Assembly (NCBI RefSeq): GCF_028751545.1
Contig: NZ_CP071867.1
Coordinates: forward strand, 310,001 to 374,000
Length of the DNA stretch: 64,000 bases
Origin: Gilliamella sp. B3022
Lineage (GTDB): Bacteria; Pseudomonadota; Gammaproteobacteria; Enterobacterales; Orbaceae
Reading direction: 5' to 3'
This document shows positions 38,051 to 50,449 of this stretch, in pieces; position 1 is the first letter of the stretch; the number at the start of each line of letters is the position of its first letter. The translations under genes were made by a program, and so were the position numbers. The notes beneath the pieces are model-generated. The model was not told where the DNA came from and did no database searches. It saw nothing but the letters and a program-made list of their open reading frames with translations.

Positions 38051-39071
38051 TAATTAAGATCTCAAGGGTCTCAATCAACATTAATGCCCCTAAATAACGG
38101 ACATTGTCAGCTACTGACCAAAATTGAATTTGTTCATAATGCCCATAACTGTGTCGTAAATTAGCCAATTTAATTGTTAACTGAGATTCGGATTCAGGGC
38201 TAACTTCTGTTACTGGTGTTGGTAAGTTATCTTCATGTACTTCAACACCATATTCACCAAATCGCGCCATATCCAATTCAATAGGTAAACTGCTCGATAC
38301 ATTAATTGCTTGGGCAAGCCCATAAAATACTGGTACCACAACAGATTCGATCGATACAGGTAAATCATAATTATTAAGGACTTTGCGAATTTGGTTAATT
38401 TGTGATTTTTCACCTAATGCCATATCATCACGTTCATGTGATATTGGTAATAAATTAAAAGCCAATTGTTTATCAAATAACGCATTATCAACTGGCATGC
38501 CATTAAGCAAACGTGCACTTTGCCCTGCTAATTCATCAACACCAGGCTTACCATAGAGTGATGCTGGGATAAAACTGGTTGCATGTAAGTTAGTGAGTAA
38601 GTCAGTATCGGTTAACGATGCCACACAACGCAATAACTGGCATACTGTTGCGCTTGCTACAGCAACAATATTATCATTACGATATTCAGTTAACACATTA
38701 TTATTCACTTTTGGCACAATTAAAGGAATATGATCTTGAGTCGCAAAATAACCACTGGCATCAATAACAACACAACCAGAATCAGTCACTACTTGTGCAT
38801 ATTTTTCACTGGTCTCAGCCCCAGCAACAAAAAAGGCAAAATGACACTGACTCCAATCCATTTGTGCACCATCAATAACAGTTAAGTTTTTACCCGCAAA
38901 GCGAACAATTTCACCCGCGCTGTTATCACTTCCAACTAAATAAAGATTTTCAATTTGTAAATTATGTTTTTGTGCCTCGTCTGTTTGAACACAATGTTGT
39001 TGTAACAATTCAATTAGCGCAGAACCGACTTGTCCTGTCGCACCGACAATAGCAATATTCCATGCAGACAT
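38037..39071 (-). CDS. usg: Usg, semialdehyde-dehydrogenase-like protein
   Basis: 344 residues. The N-terminus ([21 protein letters not shown]) is a NAD(P)-binding fold of the aspartate-semialdehyde dehydrogenase superfamily. The usual catalytic Cys context seems changed ([15 protein letters not shown]), as in E. coli Usg, whose function is unknown. The link with truA supports the assignment over Asd. Confidence 0.88.
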   Translation of the reverse strand: MSAWNIAIVGATGQVGSALIELLQQHCVQTDEAQKHNLQIENLYLVGSDNSAGEIVRFAGKNLTVIDGAQMDWSQCHFAFFVAGAETSEKYAQVVTDSGCVVIDASGYFATQDHIPLIVPKVNNNVLTEYRNDNIVAVASATVCQLLRCVASLTDTDLLTNLHATSFIPASLYGKPGVDELAGQSARLLNGMPVDNALFDKQLAFNLLPISHERDDMALGEKSQINQIRKVLNNYDLPVSIESVVVPVFYGLAQAINVSSSLPIELDMARFGEYGVEVHEDNLPTPVTEVSPESESQLTIKLANLRHSYGHYEQIQFWSVADNVRYLGALMLIETLEILINDYL

Positions 39072-39365
39072 ATTTAATAACCCAAATAAAAAAGTTTAGT
39101 GGTAATTATATCACTATATCGTAAATATAGCGGTAAAAGATATTTTGCCATGATATTGGCATTTGTTCTCGTTAGCCTCGTTCATATAAAAGGAATTGAT
39201 TAGACTTGATTTTTAGAAAAACTTAACATTCGTTTTTAATTATTTTTTTATTATCTCTAATAAATTTTTTGGAATATTGATCGACAAAAAAGATCTTTTC
39301 CAGTTACTAATTGAATAATCATCGCTAAATTAGACAATTATAAAACACATTCAAAATCATCTATT

Positions 39366-40412
39366 ATGGCAAAAAAAACATTATCCACCATTGCTAAACA
39401 AGCCAATTTATCCATTGCTTCCGTGTCGAGAGTTTTAAAAAAACCGCATTTAACTTCTCCCATAACACAATCGAAAGTTTATCAAGCTATTGAAGAGCTC
39501 AATATTGATATTCATAAAAATTTTAAATCACGTAATGATCATCATGATAGTAATAAAATATTGGTACTCGACAATCAATTTATTACAAGAACACACATTA
39601 ACTTTGGTTTAGAGCAAACATTGACTAAAGCGGGTTTTGTAACTTTTTACTTTCGTTTTCCCTATCATACGAGACAAGATATTCATTATCTAATTAAATA
39701 TATTAGTCAACATTCTTTTGCGGGTATTTTAGTCATTAATGACGCACCTTATTTGCAGGAGCTGGAAAAGTTTAAAAAAGTTTTACCGCCTATTGTTTTA
39801 ATTAATCACTTTTCCCTCAACTTTATATGTGTTCATTTTGATCATTTAGTAATTGGACATCAAATAACCCAATATTTATTAAGTAATTCTCATACTAAAA
39901 TTGCGGTTCTATATAATGACAAAAATAAAGCCAGTTCGACGCTTTTCTTACAAGGTTATAAACAAGCTTTGTTAAGAGCAAATTTAATCGTTAACAAAGA
40001 CTATCTTATTGAAGATTGTTTTACTTATGAGCATGGCAAAGCAGCAGTTAAACAATTAATTAATAGTAATAGTCCTCCTACTGCTGTTATCTGTTGTGAT
40101 CATATCAATCTAAATTATTTAGATGAACAATGTCAAAAATCAGAGTTTTTTTCAACACATTATAATGTCATTTTAGGTGCATTACATCAGGCTAAGGAAA
40201 GTGAAATTCAATTGCCTAAACCGCTTACAATAACGTACCTTAGCCACTCAACAGATAGACAATATAATGAATTAGATAAACTAAGTCGAATTAATAAACC
40301 CCTGTATAAAATGGGGCAAGAAGCAGCAACATTGCTTTGCCACTATATATTAAATAAATTGGCATCAACTAAACATTACCATATTATTGATACTGAGGCA
40401 TTTTTTTATTAA
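39366..40412 (+). CDS. Divergent CytR-like LacI-family transcription regulator
   Basis: 348 residues. The N-terminal LacI-type helix-turn-helix is clear (TLSTIAKQANLSIASVSRVLKKP). The hinge segment normally reading LGYxPNxxAR is altered to LNIDIHKNFKSRN. The ligand domain retains CytR-like blocks: DCFTYEHGKAAVKQLI and PPTAVICCDH, then after an insertion of about 22 residues ILGALHQAKESEIQLPKPLTI. It is probably a nucleoside-related or sugar repressor with changed specificity. It stands alone, divergent from usg-truA and convergent to truB; no target operon is adjacent. Confidence 0.75.
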   Translation: MAKKTLSTIAKQANLSIASVSRVLKKPHLTSPITQSKVYQAIEELNIDIHKNFKSRNDHHDSNKILVLDNQFITRTHINFGLEQTLTKAGFVTFYFRFPYHTRQDIHYLIKYISQHSFAGILVINDAPYLQELEKFKKVLPPIVLINHFSLNFICVHFDHLVIGHQITQYLLSNSHTKIAVLYNDKNKASSTLFLQGYKQALLRANLIVNKDYLIEDCFTYEHGKAAVKQLINSNSPPTAVICCDHINLNYLDEQCQKSEFFSTHYNVILGALHQAKESEIQLPKPLTITYLSHSTDRQYNELDKLSRINKPLYKMGQEAATLLCHYILNKLASTKHYHIIDTEAFFY

Positions 40413-40480
40413 AAATTCAAACCATACCGTGTTAATATAATTCAATATAGTCTATTAATTCGATAAAGCATTATTAAACA

Positions 40481-41383
40481 TTACGAAGTTGATATTAAGC
40501 GTTTTGGCGATAATTTATTAAACAGCTGTATACCTGCTCCAATGAATTGTTCATCTTGATAGATTCTTACCAATGTTTCGACTGGTATACAATTATCAAG
40601 TTCAATTGTTCGCCCCAGTAAAATATCATTACCTTGAGCATGCGTCAGTATCACTTTTGGACAATCTTGTAATGGGCTATCAACAGCCATTAAGAATTGT
40701 TCTTTATCGATCATATCTTCTAATGTTTCTAATGTGACCATATTTTCAATAGGATAATTGGATACTTGTAAACGTCTTAAATAAATAACATGTGCACCAC
40801 AACCAAGACGTTCACCCAAATCATCAACAATGGTGCGAATATAAGTTCCTTTTGAACAATGTATCTCTAACGTCAATTCATTTTTTTTATCATCAAATTG
40901 AATAAATTGATTTTTATATACAGTGATAGGCCTAGCTTGGCGTTCAATCACAATACCTTGACGAGCATATTCATAAAGTGGCTTACCTTGATGTTTTAAT
41001 GCTGAAAACATGGTTGGTACTTGTAAAATATCACCACGAAAATGCGTCAAAGCTTGATTAATTTGTAATTCGGATACCTCAACAGGTCTGGTACACACAA
41101 TCTGACCATCTGCATCAGAAGTGTCCGTTCGTTCACCAAGTTTAGCAATAACACGATAACACTTGTCAGAATCTAACAAGTATTGAGAAAATTTGGTTGC
41201 TTCACCAAAGCAAATTGGTAACATTCCCGTTGCTAATGGATCAAGCGCTCCGGTATGTCCTGCTTTTTTTGCTTTAAACAGTCGTTTTACTTTTTGCAGT
41301 GCATCGTTTGACGTCAGACCTTGTGGTTTATCTAGCAATAAAACGCCGTGAAGATCACGGCGAGTTTTTTTTATGTTTATCAT
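40481..41383 (-). CDS. truB: tRNA pseudouridine(55) synthase TruB
   Basis: 300 residues. It has [21 protein letters not shown] and [22 protein letters not shown] with catalytic Asp48. It forms pseudouridine 55 in the T-loop of most tRNAs and acts as a tRNA chaperone. Last gene of the rimP-nusA-infB-rbfA-truB cluster. Confidence 0.97.
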   Translation of the reverse strand: MINIKKTRRDLHGVLLLDKPQGLTSNDALQKVKRLFKAKKAGHTGALDPLATGMLPICFGEATKFSQYLLDSDKCYRVIAKLGERTDTSDADGQIVCTRPVEVSELQINQALTHFRGDILQVPTMFSALKHQGKPLYEYARQGIVIERQARPITVYKNQFIQFDDKKNELTLEIHCSKGTYIRTIVDDLGERLGCGAHVIYLRRLQVSNYPIENMVTLETLEDMIDKEQFLMAVDSPLQDCPKVILTHAQGNDILLGRTIELDNCIPVETLVRIYQDEQFIGAGIQLFNKLSPKRLISTS

Positions 41384-41450
41384 CTTTTTATACTGAAACG
41401 TATAGTTAACCTGAAACTTCTTTACAAAAAATTAGAAGTTATTTTTAAAA

Positions 41451-41828
41451 TTAATCTTTATGACGCTCGTTGTCTTGCTTAATAACATTAGTTACTAAAT
41501 TAGACATATGCATACCTTTAACCAGAGACTCATCATAAAAGAATTTAATCTCAGGAATAATACGTAAGCTCATGGCTTTACCGATTAAAGTACGAATGTA
41601 GCCTTTAGCATCATTAAGCACTTTTAAACCCTGTTCAATAACTCGCGGATCTTCATCATTTAAAAAAGTCACAAAAACTTTAGCATAGGAAAGATCGCGT
41701 GAAATATCTACCCCAGAAACCGTCACCATACCTAAACGAGGATCTTTGATTTCCCGTTGTAAGATGATTGCAATTTCTTTTTGTAATTCATGTCCGACTC
41801 GAGATGAACGATTAAATGCTTTTGCCAT
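41451..41828 (-). CDS. rbfA: 30S ribosome-binding factor RbfA
   Basis: 125 residues of the RbfA KH-type fold: [51 protein letters not shown] in overlapping blocks. It matures the 5' end of 16S rRNA and helps cold adaptation. Conserved place between infB and truB. Confidence 0.97.
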   Translation of the reverse strand: MAKAFNRSSRVGHELQKEIAIILQREIKDPRLGMVTVSGVDISRDLSYAKVFVTFLNDEDPRVIEQGLKVLNDAKGYIRTLIGKAMSLRIIPEIKFFYDESLVKGMHMSNLVTNVIKQDNERHKD

Positions 41829-41850
41829 ATCTATTTTCCTTTAAATATAA

Positions 41851-41876
41851 ATAAGCAAGGTCTAAACCTTGCTTAT
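41851..41876. other. Perfect 10-bp stem-loop between infB and rbfA
   Basis: ATAAGCAAGG and CCTTGCTTAT flank a 6-base loop in the short gap after the infB stop. No T-run follows. It may set mRNA stability or processing, or attenuate read-through into rbfA. Confidence 0.75.
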
Positions 41877-41893
41877 GAAAGACAGCGAAATGA

Positions 41894-44586
41894 CTAAATC
41901 GTACGTTTGATTTCAATAGTTTCAAAGACTTCAATAGCATCGCCAACACGAACATCATTATAGTTACGTACACCAATACCACATTCCATACCATTACGAA
42001 CTTCGTTAACATCATCTTTAAAGCGACGTAATGATTCAAGTTCGCCTTCATAGATAACCACGTTATCACGTAATACACGAATTGGGTTATGACGCTTAAC
42101 CACACCTTCAGTTACCATACAGCCAGCAATCGCACCAAATTTTGGTGATTTAAAGACGTCACGTACTTCGGCAAGACCAATGATCTCTTGTTTGTACTCA
42201 GGTGCAAGCATACCACTCATTGCTTGTTTCACTTCATCAATGAGATCATATATTACTGAATAGTAGCGTAGATCTAAGTTTTCTGTTTCAATAACTTTAC
42301 GTGCAGATGCATCAGCACGTACATTAAAGCCTAAAATAATTGCATTAGATGCTGCTGCAAGTGATGCATCAGTTTCAGTAATACCACCTACACCTGAACC
42401 AATAATTTTAACTTTAACTTCATCTGTTGATAGTTTAAGTAATGAATCAGAAATTGCTTCAACTGAACCTTGAACATCGGCTTTTAAAACAATATTAAGT
42501 TCAGATACATCACCCTCAGTCATGTTGGTAAACATGTTTTCAAGTTTCGCTTTTTGTTGACGAGCTAATTTCACATCACGGAATTTACCTTGTCGATAAA
42601 GCGCAACTTCACGCGCTTTCTTTTCATCACGAACAACGGTTGCTTCATCACCTGCTGATGGCACACCAGATAGACCGAGAATCTCAACTGGAATAGATGG
42701 ACCAGCTTCGGTCACTTCTTTACCTAATTCGTTACGCATTGCACGAATTCGACCATACTCAAATCCACAAAGTACTATATCACCTTTATGTAACGTACCT
42801 GATTGAACCAGTACAGTAGCAACAGAACCACGACCTTTATCGAGGAATGATTCAATAACTACACCACTTGCCATTCCAGTCTCGTAGGCAGTTAATTCAA
42901 GAACTTCAGCTTGTAATAAGATTGCTTCAAGTAGTTGGTCGATGCCTGTACCTGCTTTAGCCGAAACATGAACAAACTGAGTATCCCCCCCCAATCTTCT
43001 GACATAACGCCATATTGGGCCAGTTCACCTTTTACGCGCTCAGGATCGGCTTCTGGTTTATCAATTTTATTTACAGCAACAACAATTGGCACATTCGCAG
43101 CTTTAGCATGCTGAATAGCCTCAATAGTTTGTGGCATCACACCATCATCAGCTGCAACGACAAGCACCACAATATCGGTCGCTTTCGCACCACGGGCACG
43201 CATTGAAGTAAATGCCGCATGACCTGGAGTATCTAAGAAAGTGATTTCACCATTTGCGGTTTTAACATGGTAAGCACCGATATGCTGAGTTATACCACCT
43301 GCTTCGCCTGATGCGACCTTCGCTTTACGAATATAATCAAGTAACGATGTTTTGCCGTGGTCAACGTGCCCCATAATGGTCACAACTGGAGCTCGTGCAA
43401 CCTTTTCTGCTCCAGTATCACGATCGCTCATAAGCGATTCTTCAAGCTCATTTTCACGACGAAGCACAACTTTATGTCCCATTTCTTCAGCAACAAGCTG
43501 AGCGGTTTCTTGATCGATAACTTGGTTAATGGTTGCCATTGCGCCCATCTTCATCATGGTTTTAATGACTTCTGAACCTTTAACAGCCATTTTATTGGCT
43601 AATTCAGCAACCGTAATCGTTTCACCAATCACAACATCACGATTAACCGCTTGCACTGGTTTATTAAAGCTTTGTTGCAATGCACTTTTACCTTTCTTTT
43701 TATGACCACTTCGAGTAACTGCACGCGCTTCTTCACGTTCAGCTTTGCCTTCAGAAAGTTTACTGCCTTTTTTCTGTTTAGTTTGTTTAGCGTTGCGACC
43801 ACGCCCACGAGCGCTTTCGACTTCACGATCAGTATCATCTTCAGCCGCTCTCGCATATTTTGAAGTCGTCACGTGATAATCTTCATCATCCGGATTATCA
43901 CTCACTTCAGTATCACTATATTGTTCGGCTAATTTACGTGCTTCTTCTGCCATACGTTTAGCATCTTCTTCAAGTTTACGACGATTTTCTTCTTCTGCTT
44001 TTCGTTTAATTTCGTTAGCTTCGGCTTCTAAACGTGCTTTCTCTTCCTGTGCTTTTTTCACTTTAGGATCCACTGGGTGTGCTTGTTCAATTTTAGCTAC
44101 TTGCTTAGTTTTTTCTTCTTCAGCCTGAGCTTGGGCCTGAATTTCAGCTTGCTTTTTCGCTTCTTCTTCACGTTTTCTGGCTTCTTCTGCGGCTGCTAAT
44201 TTTTCTTTTTCTTCCGCTTCGTTACGTGCTTTCATTTCAGTTTCTTGTTTAATTTTTTCAGCTTCAAGACGAGCTTTCTCTTGCTGTGCTACGACTTCAG
44301 CAGGATCACGCTTGACAAAAGTACGTTTTTTACGGACTTCTACTTTAATTTCTTTGCTTTTACCACCAGCACTTGACACATTCAAAGTTGAATGGGTTTT
44401 ACGTTGCAACGTTAATTTAGTCGGACCTTGCTGAGGATTTAAATGAGCAAGCAAAGCTTCTTTTTCCTTTTGTGTAACAGTATCTGATGCTGTTTTTTTA
44501 ATGCCCGCATCGGCAAACTGTTGCAAAAGTGTTTGCACTGGAGTGTTTATCTCTTGAGCCAGTGTTTCGATTGATACTTTGGTCAT
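41894..44586 (-). CDS. infB: Translation initiation factor IF-2, interrupted by a one-base frameshift in a G run
   Basis: The 5' part (44586 to about 42988) carries the IF-2 N-terminal domains, a long charged Lys/Glu/Ala helix, and the GTPase motifs [13 protein letters not shown] and NKID. It runs into MSEDWGG and then a wrong frame stopping at 42892. The 3' part resumes at [23 protein letters not shown] and continues to 41894 with domains II-IV. The junction is a run of eight G residues on the coding strand (eight C at 42985-42992); nine would restore the frame DWGGDTQ. IF-2 is essential, so a sequencing/assembly error or slippage during transcription is more likely than loss. Full product about 897 residues. 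Confidence 0.9.
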
Positions 44587-44603
44587 GTATTACTTTCCCT
44601 CAA

Positions 44604-46079
44604 TTATTCATTTGCAAACCAACAAATATTACGTGCAGCCATAATAAAATCGCCAGCTTGTTTGCTTGTTAAACCCTCAATATCGGCTAGATCGTCGGTA
44701 CCTTGTTCAGCTAAATCTTCCAAAGTAGTTACGTCATGTTGTGCTAATTGATAGGCCAATTCTTGTGTCATACCCGCCAAATCTAATAAATCCTGAGCAG
44801 GTCTTTTATCACCACTAGTAGCTAATGCCATTGTGGTTAATGCATCCTTTGCTCGGCTTCTTAATGCTTCAACGAGTTCTTCATTGAGTTCTTCAATTTC
44901 AAGTAATTCATCAACTGGTACATAAGCAAGCTCTTCCAGTGAAGTAAAGCCTTCTTCAACTAACAGTTGTGCAAGATCTTCTTCAATATCTAAATGCTTC
45001 ATGAAATTACTAATTGAAGCAAAAGATTCTGCATGATGTTTTTCTTGTAAATCTTCGGTACTCATAACATTTAATGTCCAACCCGTAAGTTGGGATGCTA
45101 AACGAATGTTTTGCCCATTTCGACCAATTGCCTGTGGCAACGTATCGGCATTCACGGCGACATCCATAGTATGCTTATCTTCATCAACAACGATTGACAC
45201 CACATCTGCAGGCGCCATAGCGTTAATTACGTATTGTGCTGGATTATCATCCCACAAAACAATATCGATTCGCTCACCACCAAATTCATTTGATACCGCT
45301 TGAACTCGTGCACCACGCATACCGACACAAGCACCCACTGGATCAATACGACGGTCATTACTGCTCACTGCAATTTTTGCGCGCGATCCTGGATCACGAG
45401 CAACTCCTTTAATATCAATCATCTCTTCACCAATTTCTGGCACTTCGATACGGAATAATTCTTCCATCATCTCAGGGTTAGAGCGACTAATACAAAGTTG
45501 TGCTGGTTTATTATCTTGTTCAACGAGGTATAAAATACCACGAACACGGTCACCAATGCGAAAATTTTCACGTGGTAACATATCATGACGTAACATCATT
45601 GCATCAGCATTATTCCCTAAATCAAGAATAACACTATCACGGTTGGTTTTCTTAACAATACCGGTTACTATTTCACCAATGCGATTTCTAAACATGTCAA
45701 TGACCATGGCTCGCTCAGCTTCACGTACTTTTTGTACGATAACTTGTTTAGCTGTTTGGGTAGTAATACGGTCAAATGCTACTGATTCGATCTGCTCTTG
45801 AACATAATCACCCAATTGTACTGATGGATCTTCGTATTGTGCTGCTTCTAATGTTATTTCTTTCGTTGGTTGAGTAACATCACTCACAACATGCCAACGA
45901 CGAAATGTGTCATAATCACCTGTTTTATGGTCGATTTTTACAATAACGTCAATATCCACATTCTGTTTCTTTTTCGTGGCTGTTGCTAATGCTGTTTCTA
46001 ACGCTTCAAAAATTTTGTCACGCGTTAGTGCTTTTTCATTTGATACTGCTTCAACAACAGCTAAAATTTCTTTATTCAT
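44604..46079 (-). CDS. nusA: Transcription termination/antitermination factor NusA
   Basis: 491 residues. In order: N-terminal RNA-polymerase-binding domain, S1 domain ([21 protein letters not shown]), KH domains ([27 protein letters not shown] in part, [17 protein letters not shown]), and two C-terminal acidic helix-hairpin-helix repeats as in enteric NusA. Between rimP and infB, the conserved order. Confidence 0.97.
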   Translation of the reverse strand: MNKEILAVVEAVSNEKALTRDKIFEALETALATATKKKQNVDIDVIVKIDHKTGDYDTFRRWHVVSDVTQPTKEITLEAAQYEDPSVQLGDYVQEQIESVAFDRITTQTAKQVIVQKVREAERAMVIDMFRNRIGEIVTGIVKKTNRDSVILDLGNNADAMMLRHDMLPRENFRIGDRVRGILYLVEQDNKPAQLCISRSNPEMMEELFRIEVPEIGEEMIDIKGVARDPGSRAKIAVSSNDRRIDPVGACVGMRGARVQAVSNEFGGERIDIVLWDDNPAQYVINAMAPADVVSIVVDEDKHTMDVAVNADTLPQAIGRNGQNIRLASQLTGWTLNVMSTEDLQEKHHAESFASISNFMKHLDIEEDLAQLLVEEGFTSLEELAYVPVDELLEIEELNEELVEALRSRAKDALTTMALATSGDKRPAQDLLDLAGMTQELAYQLAQHDVTTLEDLAEQGTDDLADIEGLTSKQAGDFIMAARNICWFANE

Positions 46080-46095
46080 CCTTTACACCCGTACT

Positions 46096-46557
46096 CTATT
46101 TAAGGTTAAAATTAGGTACTATGTTTGCTTTCTGTATATTAGTAAAAGCAAACACTTCATCATTATCTTCCACCGTTAATGTAATCATCTCATTATCAAT
46201 GGATTTTATCCGACCTTTCCACTTGCGACGATTTGCAACAGGAATACGTAAACTAACAGTGACTTCTTCACCAATAAAACGTTGATAATGTTCAAGCGTA
46301 AACAGAGGTCTATCCATACCAGGAGATGAAACTTCAAGATTGTAGGCGTCTTTGATAGGGTCTTCAACATCAAGTACTGCGCTAATTTGTCGGCTTACAT
46401 CAGCACAATCATCAACAGTTATACCGTTTTCACTATCTATATAAACTCGTAACACTGGGTAACGGCCACGAATGTATTCAACGCCAACTAACTCAAAGCC
46501 AAGTGCACTTACTGGTTCTTGAATGATATCAGTTAATTGCTGTTCTATATTAGCCAA
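46096..46557 (-). CDS. rimP: Ribosome maturation factor RimP
   Basis: About 153 residues with the RimP blocks [43 protein letters not shown] and [15 protein letters not shown]. It is needed for 30S assembly. I chose TTG 46557 (LANIEQQL) because GGAGG lies five bases before it; the GTG at 46569 overlaps that ribosome site. Confidence 0.95.
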   Translation of the reverse strand: MANIEQQLTDIIQEPVSALGFELVGVEYIRGRYPVLRVYIDSENGITVDDCADVSRQISAVLDVEDPIKDAYNLEVSSPGMDRPLFTLEHYQRFIGEEVTVSLRIPVANRRKWKGRIKSIDNEMITLTVEDNDEVFAFTNIQKANIVPNFNLK

Positions 46558-46636
46558 ACAAACCTCCACTGCAGAAAATAAAAAAGGGCATATAGCCCAA
46601 CATTCTTTTTAAACTTACGCTTAAAATCACAACACG

Positions 46637-46660
46637 AAAAAAAACCTCGACATGCGAGGC
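46637..46660 (-). terminator. Rho-independent terminator after metY
   Basis: On the minus strand a CCTCG/CGAGG stem with a short loop is followed by eight T. It lies between metY and rimP, so it ends the tRNA transcript, perhaps with partial read-through into rimP-nusA-infB. Confidence 0.8.
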
Positions 46661-46749
46661 TACATTTAAAAAACTCATTATAATGAAGCCACTTGAGTTG
46701 AACTTTCATGCAATAAAAGGGTTGATTGATTTATGGATGAAAATTTAAG

Positions 46750-46826
<77 letters not shown>

Positions 46827-47034
46827 ATAGATGACTGAGAATTATACTTCTTTTTGGATAAAATGCAACTTAAAATCACGCTAGTTTTATCAATTCTGCT
46901 TAAAGTTTATAAAAATAACCTACTACAACTTGGCTTATGCATTTAGATAAATTAAGCATAATTGGTTACCTCATATTGGTATAAAAAACCTATTTTAAAG
47001 TTTATTATACCAATGTGCGTTCATTAAATAATGA

Positions 47035-47841
47035 TTACTTGATTGTCGCCTGTTTCATGATTTTAACAAAGTGAGCTAATTCGCTTAGCATTTTGTCTGT
47101 GTTATTCAGATTATGTTCAATAATTTTTACCGTAGCGGAACCAGCAATAGCCCCAGCAGCACCAGATTTAATGGCTTCACTCACTTGCAACGGTTCTGAG
47201 ATACCAAATCCTTGAATCGCTGGCGGCGCGCCGTACTGAGTCAATTTTTGGATTAAATGCGTTAAAGGTTTATTGGCGCGATTTTCAATACCGGTTACAC
47301 CAGCACGTGACACAAGATAGGTGTAACCTTTACCCAATTCAGCTATTTTTTTAATAACTTCGTCATCAGCATTTGGTGGGCAAATAAAGATTGGCGCAAT
47401 CTTATATTTTTCTGCATGTTTGGTAAATTCTTGTGCATACTCAACCGGTAAATCAGCAATTAATACTGAATCTACGCCTGCTTTTGCACATTTCGCATAG
47501 AAGTTATCAATACCATTTTTAAAAACTAAATTAGCATAGATGAGTAAGCCAATAGGAATATCAGTATGATAGTTTCTAATTTGAGTTAATATTTCAAAAC
47601 ATTTTTCAACACTAATACCACCTTTAAAAGCGCGAATATTCGCATTTTGAATGGTTGGTCCATCGGCCATAGGGTCAGAAAACGGAATACCCAGCTCTAA
47701 TGCATCCGCACCAGCATCAATTAAAGTTTGTATTATTTGTAAAGAGAGTTCTGGATTAGGATCCCCAACAGGAACAAAAGGAACAAATGCGCCCCGCTTT
47801 TCTTGATTTAATTTATCAAATAATTTTTGATAACGGTTCAT
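47035..47841 (-). CDS. trpA: Tryptophan synthase alpha chain
   Basis: 268 residues, TIM barrel. It has [36 protein letters not shown] with the catalytic Glu/Asp, and the [11 protein letters not shown] loop. It cleaves indole-3-glycerol phosphate to indole, channelled to TrpB. The start overlaps trpB by four bases; last gene of the operon. Confidence 0.97.
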   Translation of the reverse strand: MNRYQKLFDKLNQEKRGAFVPFVPVGDPNPELSLQIIQTLIDAGADALELGIPFSDPMADGPTIQNANIRAFKGGISVEKCFEILTQIRNYHTDIPIGLLIYANLVFKNGIDNFYAKCAKAGVDSVLIADLPVEYAQEFTKHAEKYKIAPIFICPPNADDEVIKKIAELGKGYTYLVSRAGVTGIENRANKPLTHLIQKLTQYGAPPAIQGFGISEPLQVSEAIKSGAAGAIAGSATVKIIEHNLNNTDKMLSELAHFVKIMKQATIK

Positions 47842-49031
47842 TCAATTTCTCCTTTTGCTTTTAAAATATCATAAACAGTAAAGATATCTTTATCTCCGCG
47901 GCCCGATAGATTGACAATCAACAGCTGTTCTTTATTAGGATTTTCTTTGATCATCTTTAGTGCATAAGCTAAAGCATGCGATGATTCTAACGCAGGAATA
48001 ATACCCTCATGACGCGACAACGCTTTAAAGGCATCTAACGCTTCATCATCGGTAATCGAAACATATTGCGCACGTCCGATACTATCTAAATAAGCATGTT
48101 GAGGTCCAACCGATGGAAAATCAAGGCCCGCTGATATCGAATACGACTCTTCAATTTGTCCTTCATCAGTTTGCATCATTGGCGATTTCATACCAAAGTA
48201 GATACCCAATTTACCATGTTTTAATGATGCACCATGTTCACCGCTTTCAATGCCGTGTCCACCCGGTTCAACACCAATTAAGCGTACTGATTTTTCTTCA
48301 ATAAAATTCGCAAACATCCCAATTGCATTAGATCCACCGCCAACACAAGCAATCACGGCATCAGGCAAACGTCCTTCTTTTTCTAATATTTGCTGTTTGG
48401 CTTCGCGGCTAATCATCTGCTGAAATTCACGTACAATAGTCGGGAAAGGATGTGGACCTGCTGCGGTACCTAGCATATAGTGAGCTTTTTCATAACTTCC
48501 TGACCAGTCACGCAGTGCCTCGTTACAAGCATCTTTCAAGGTAGCTGAACCTGTTTCAACCGGAATCACAGTCGCCCCCATTAAACGCATTCTAAACACA
48601 TTAGGCGCTTGCCGTTTAACATCTTTTGCGCCCATATAAATACGGCATTTTAAGCCAAGTAACGCACAGGCCAGTGCTGATGCAACGCCATGCTGCCCTG
48701 CACCGGTTTCGGCAATAATTTCGGTTTTGCCCATACGTTTGGCAAGTAACGCTTGCCCTAATACTTGATTGGTCTTATGCGCACCGCCATGTACAAGATC
48801 TTCACGTTTTAAATAGAGTTTCGTTTTAGTACCTGCAGTTAAGTTTTTACATAAAGTAAGCGCAGTTGGTCGACCGGCATAATTGACTAATAAATCATTA
48901 AACTCTTTTTGAAAGCTCGGGTCATGGATTGCTGCAATAAAAGCATCCTCAAGTTGCTCAAGCACCGGCATCAATATTTGAGGGACATACTGCCCACCAA
49001 ACTCACCAAAATAAGGATTTAATTTTGACAT
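47838..49031 (-). CDS. trpB: Tryptophan synthase beta chain
   Basis: 397 residues. It has [15 protein letters not shown], the PLP lysine in [13 protein letters not shown], and [10 protein letters not shown] for cofactor phosphate. It joins indole and serine to tryptophan. I chose ATG 49031 (MSKLNPYF), with AAAGGAATAGTT just before it, over the ATG at 49049. Confidence 0.97.
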   Translation of the reverse strand: MSKLNPYFGEFGGQYVPQILMPVLEQLEDAFIAAIHDPSFQKEFNDLLVNYAGRPTALTLCKNLTAGTKTKLYLKREDLVHGGAHKTNQVLGQALLAKRMGKTEIIAETGAGQHGVASALACALLGLKCRIYMGAKDVKRQAPNVFRMRLMGATVIPVETGSATLKDACNEALRDWSGSYEKAHYMLGTAAGPHPFPTIVREFQQMISREAKQQILEKEGRLPDAVIACVGGGSNAIGMFANFIEEKSVRLIGVEPGGHGIESGEHGASLKHGKLGIYFGMKSPMMQTDEGQIEESYSISAGLDFPSVGPQHAYLDSIGRAQYVSITDDEALDAFKALSRHEGIIPALESSHALAYALKMIKENPNKEQLLIVNLSGRGDKDIFTVYDILKAKGEIE

Positions 49032-49052
49032 AACTATTCCTTTTAACATTAA

Positions 49053-50435
49053 TTAAATTTGTTCAAATACAGCTTGAATTTTGTGTTTATCTTTAATACC
49101 CGGCGAAATTTCGATACCAGAATTTAAATCCACCCCAATCACATTTGTAGCTAAAGCATTTTTTATATTTTGCGGATTAATGCCGCCGGCTAAAATCACA
49201 TTAGTTAAATTTTGCCCTGCTAGTAGTGACCAATCAAAGCTTTTACCCGTTCCCCCAGCACCATGATCGAAAATGTAACGACTGACTAATGGGTTATTGT
49301 GTTCGGGGATGGTATTGCTGATACTTAATGCTTTCCAAATCTGACAATTTTTAGGTAATTTTTCACGTAATAATTGGATATATTGGTTATCTTCATCACC
49401 ATGCAATTGAACAGCATAAAGTGAGAGTTGTTCGGCTATTTGACAAACTTGATCTATCGTTTCATTTTTAAACACACCTACCCAATTCAGCGGCGCAGCT
49501 GAAATGACTATTCGGGCATTTATTGGCGAGATATAACGAGGTGATTTTGGTGCAAATATCAATCCACCATATACCGCACCCGCTTGGTAAGCAGCTATCG
49601 CATCTTCAGCACGGGTTAAACCGCAAACTTTATTTTCGCCCAGCATGACTTTACGAATCGCTAAGGTTAAATTAGGTTCTGACATCAGCGCGCTACCAAT
49701 TAAAAAACCACTAGCAAACTGACTTAATTCTTTAACTTGATTATGTGTGTAAATCCCCGATTCGCTGATAATAATGCGATCATCAGGAATGGTTTTCGAT
49801 AGATTTTTAACGCGATTTAAATCGACACTCAAATCACGCAAATTACGATTATTAATACCTATCACTTTAGCACCAAGTGCAATTGCTCGTTCCACTTCGG
49901 CTTGCGTGCTTGCTTCGGTTAATACGCCCATATTGAGTTGATGAGCGATACGGCTTAAGTGACGATACTCATCGTCATTGACGACTGATAGCATTAATAA
50001 AATGGCATCGGCCTGATAATAACGCGCTAAGTAAATTTGATATTCATCAATAATAAAGTCTTTGCAAAGAACAGGCTGAGTTACCTCATTACGTACGATA
50101 GGCAAAAACTCAAAACGTCCTTGAAAGTATTTTTCGTCGGTCAACACCGAAATAGCCGAAGCATAATCTTTATACACTTTGGCAATAGTTGCAGGATCAA
50201 AATCATCCCGAATTAACCCTTTTGACGGTGAGGCTTTTTTACATTCTAAAATAAATGCTGTTTTAGTTTGATTCAATGATTGATAAAAATCACGATCACT
50301 AGGCTTCACATCCATTTTAAATGTTTCAAGCGGTTTTGATGCTTGCTGTGAGACTAACCAACTTTGTTTATCTTCGATGATTTTTTTCAATACGGTTGCC
50401 ATTTCAACATTTTCTGTTAATGCTGCAATTGCCAT
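49053..50435 (-). CDS. trpCF: Fused indole-3-glycerol-phosphate synthase / phosphoribosylanthranilate isomerase
   Basis: About 460 residues in two TIM-barrel domains. TrpC comes first (TAFILECKKASPSKGLIRDDF, VLCKDFIIDEYQI, VIGINNRNLRDLSVDLNR), then TrpF (NKVCGLTRAEDAIAAYQAGAVYGGLIF, AVQLHGDE, NVILAGGINPQNI). The fusion is the enteric arrangement. The ATG at 50435 is preceded by GGAGAAAAAT and is preferred to the GTG at 50447. Confidence 0.96.
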   Translation of the reverse strand: MAIAALTENVEMATVLKKIIEDKQSWLVSQQASKPLETFKMDVKPSDRDFYQSLNQTKTAFILECKKASPSKGLIRDDFDPATIAKVYKDYASAISVLTDEKYFQGRFEFLPIVRNEVTQPVLCKDFIIDEYQIYLARYYQADAILLMLSVVNDDEYRHLSRIAHQLNMGVLTEASTQAEVERAIALGAKVIGINNRNLRDLSVDLNRVKNLSKTIPDDRIIISESGIYTHNQVKELSQFASGFLIGSALMSEPNLTLAIRKVMLGENKVCGLTRAEDAIAAYQAGAVYGGLIFAPKSPRYISPINARIVISAAPLNWVGVFKNETIDQVCQIAEQLSLYAVQLHGDEDNQYIQLLREKLPKNCQIWKALSISNTIPEHNNPLVSRYIFDHGAGGTGKSFDWSLLAGQNLTNVILAGGINPQNIKNALATNVIGVDLNSGIEISPGIKDKHKIQAVFEQI

Positions 50436-50449
50436 ATTTTTCTCCACTG

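Noticed and set aside
39146-39161. Inverted repeat TGCCA/TGGCA between usg and the LacI-family gene
   Set aside because: Short and isolated; not enough to call an operator for the adjacent regulator.
42892-44586. infB as two separate genes or a programmed frameshift
   Set aside because: No typical slippery heptamer plus pseudoknot was recognised; the junction is simply a G homopolymer one base short.
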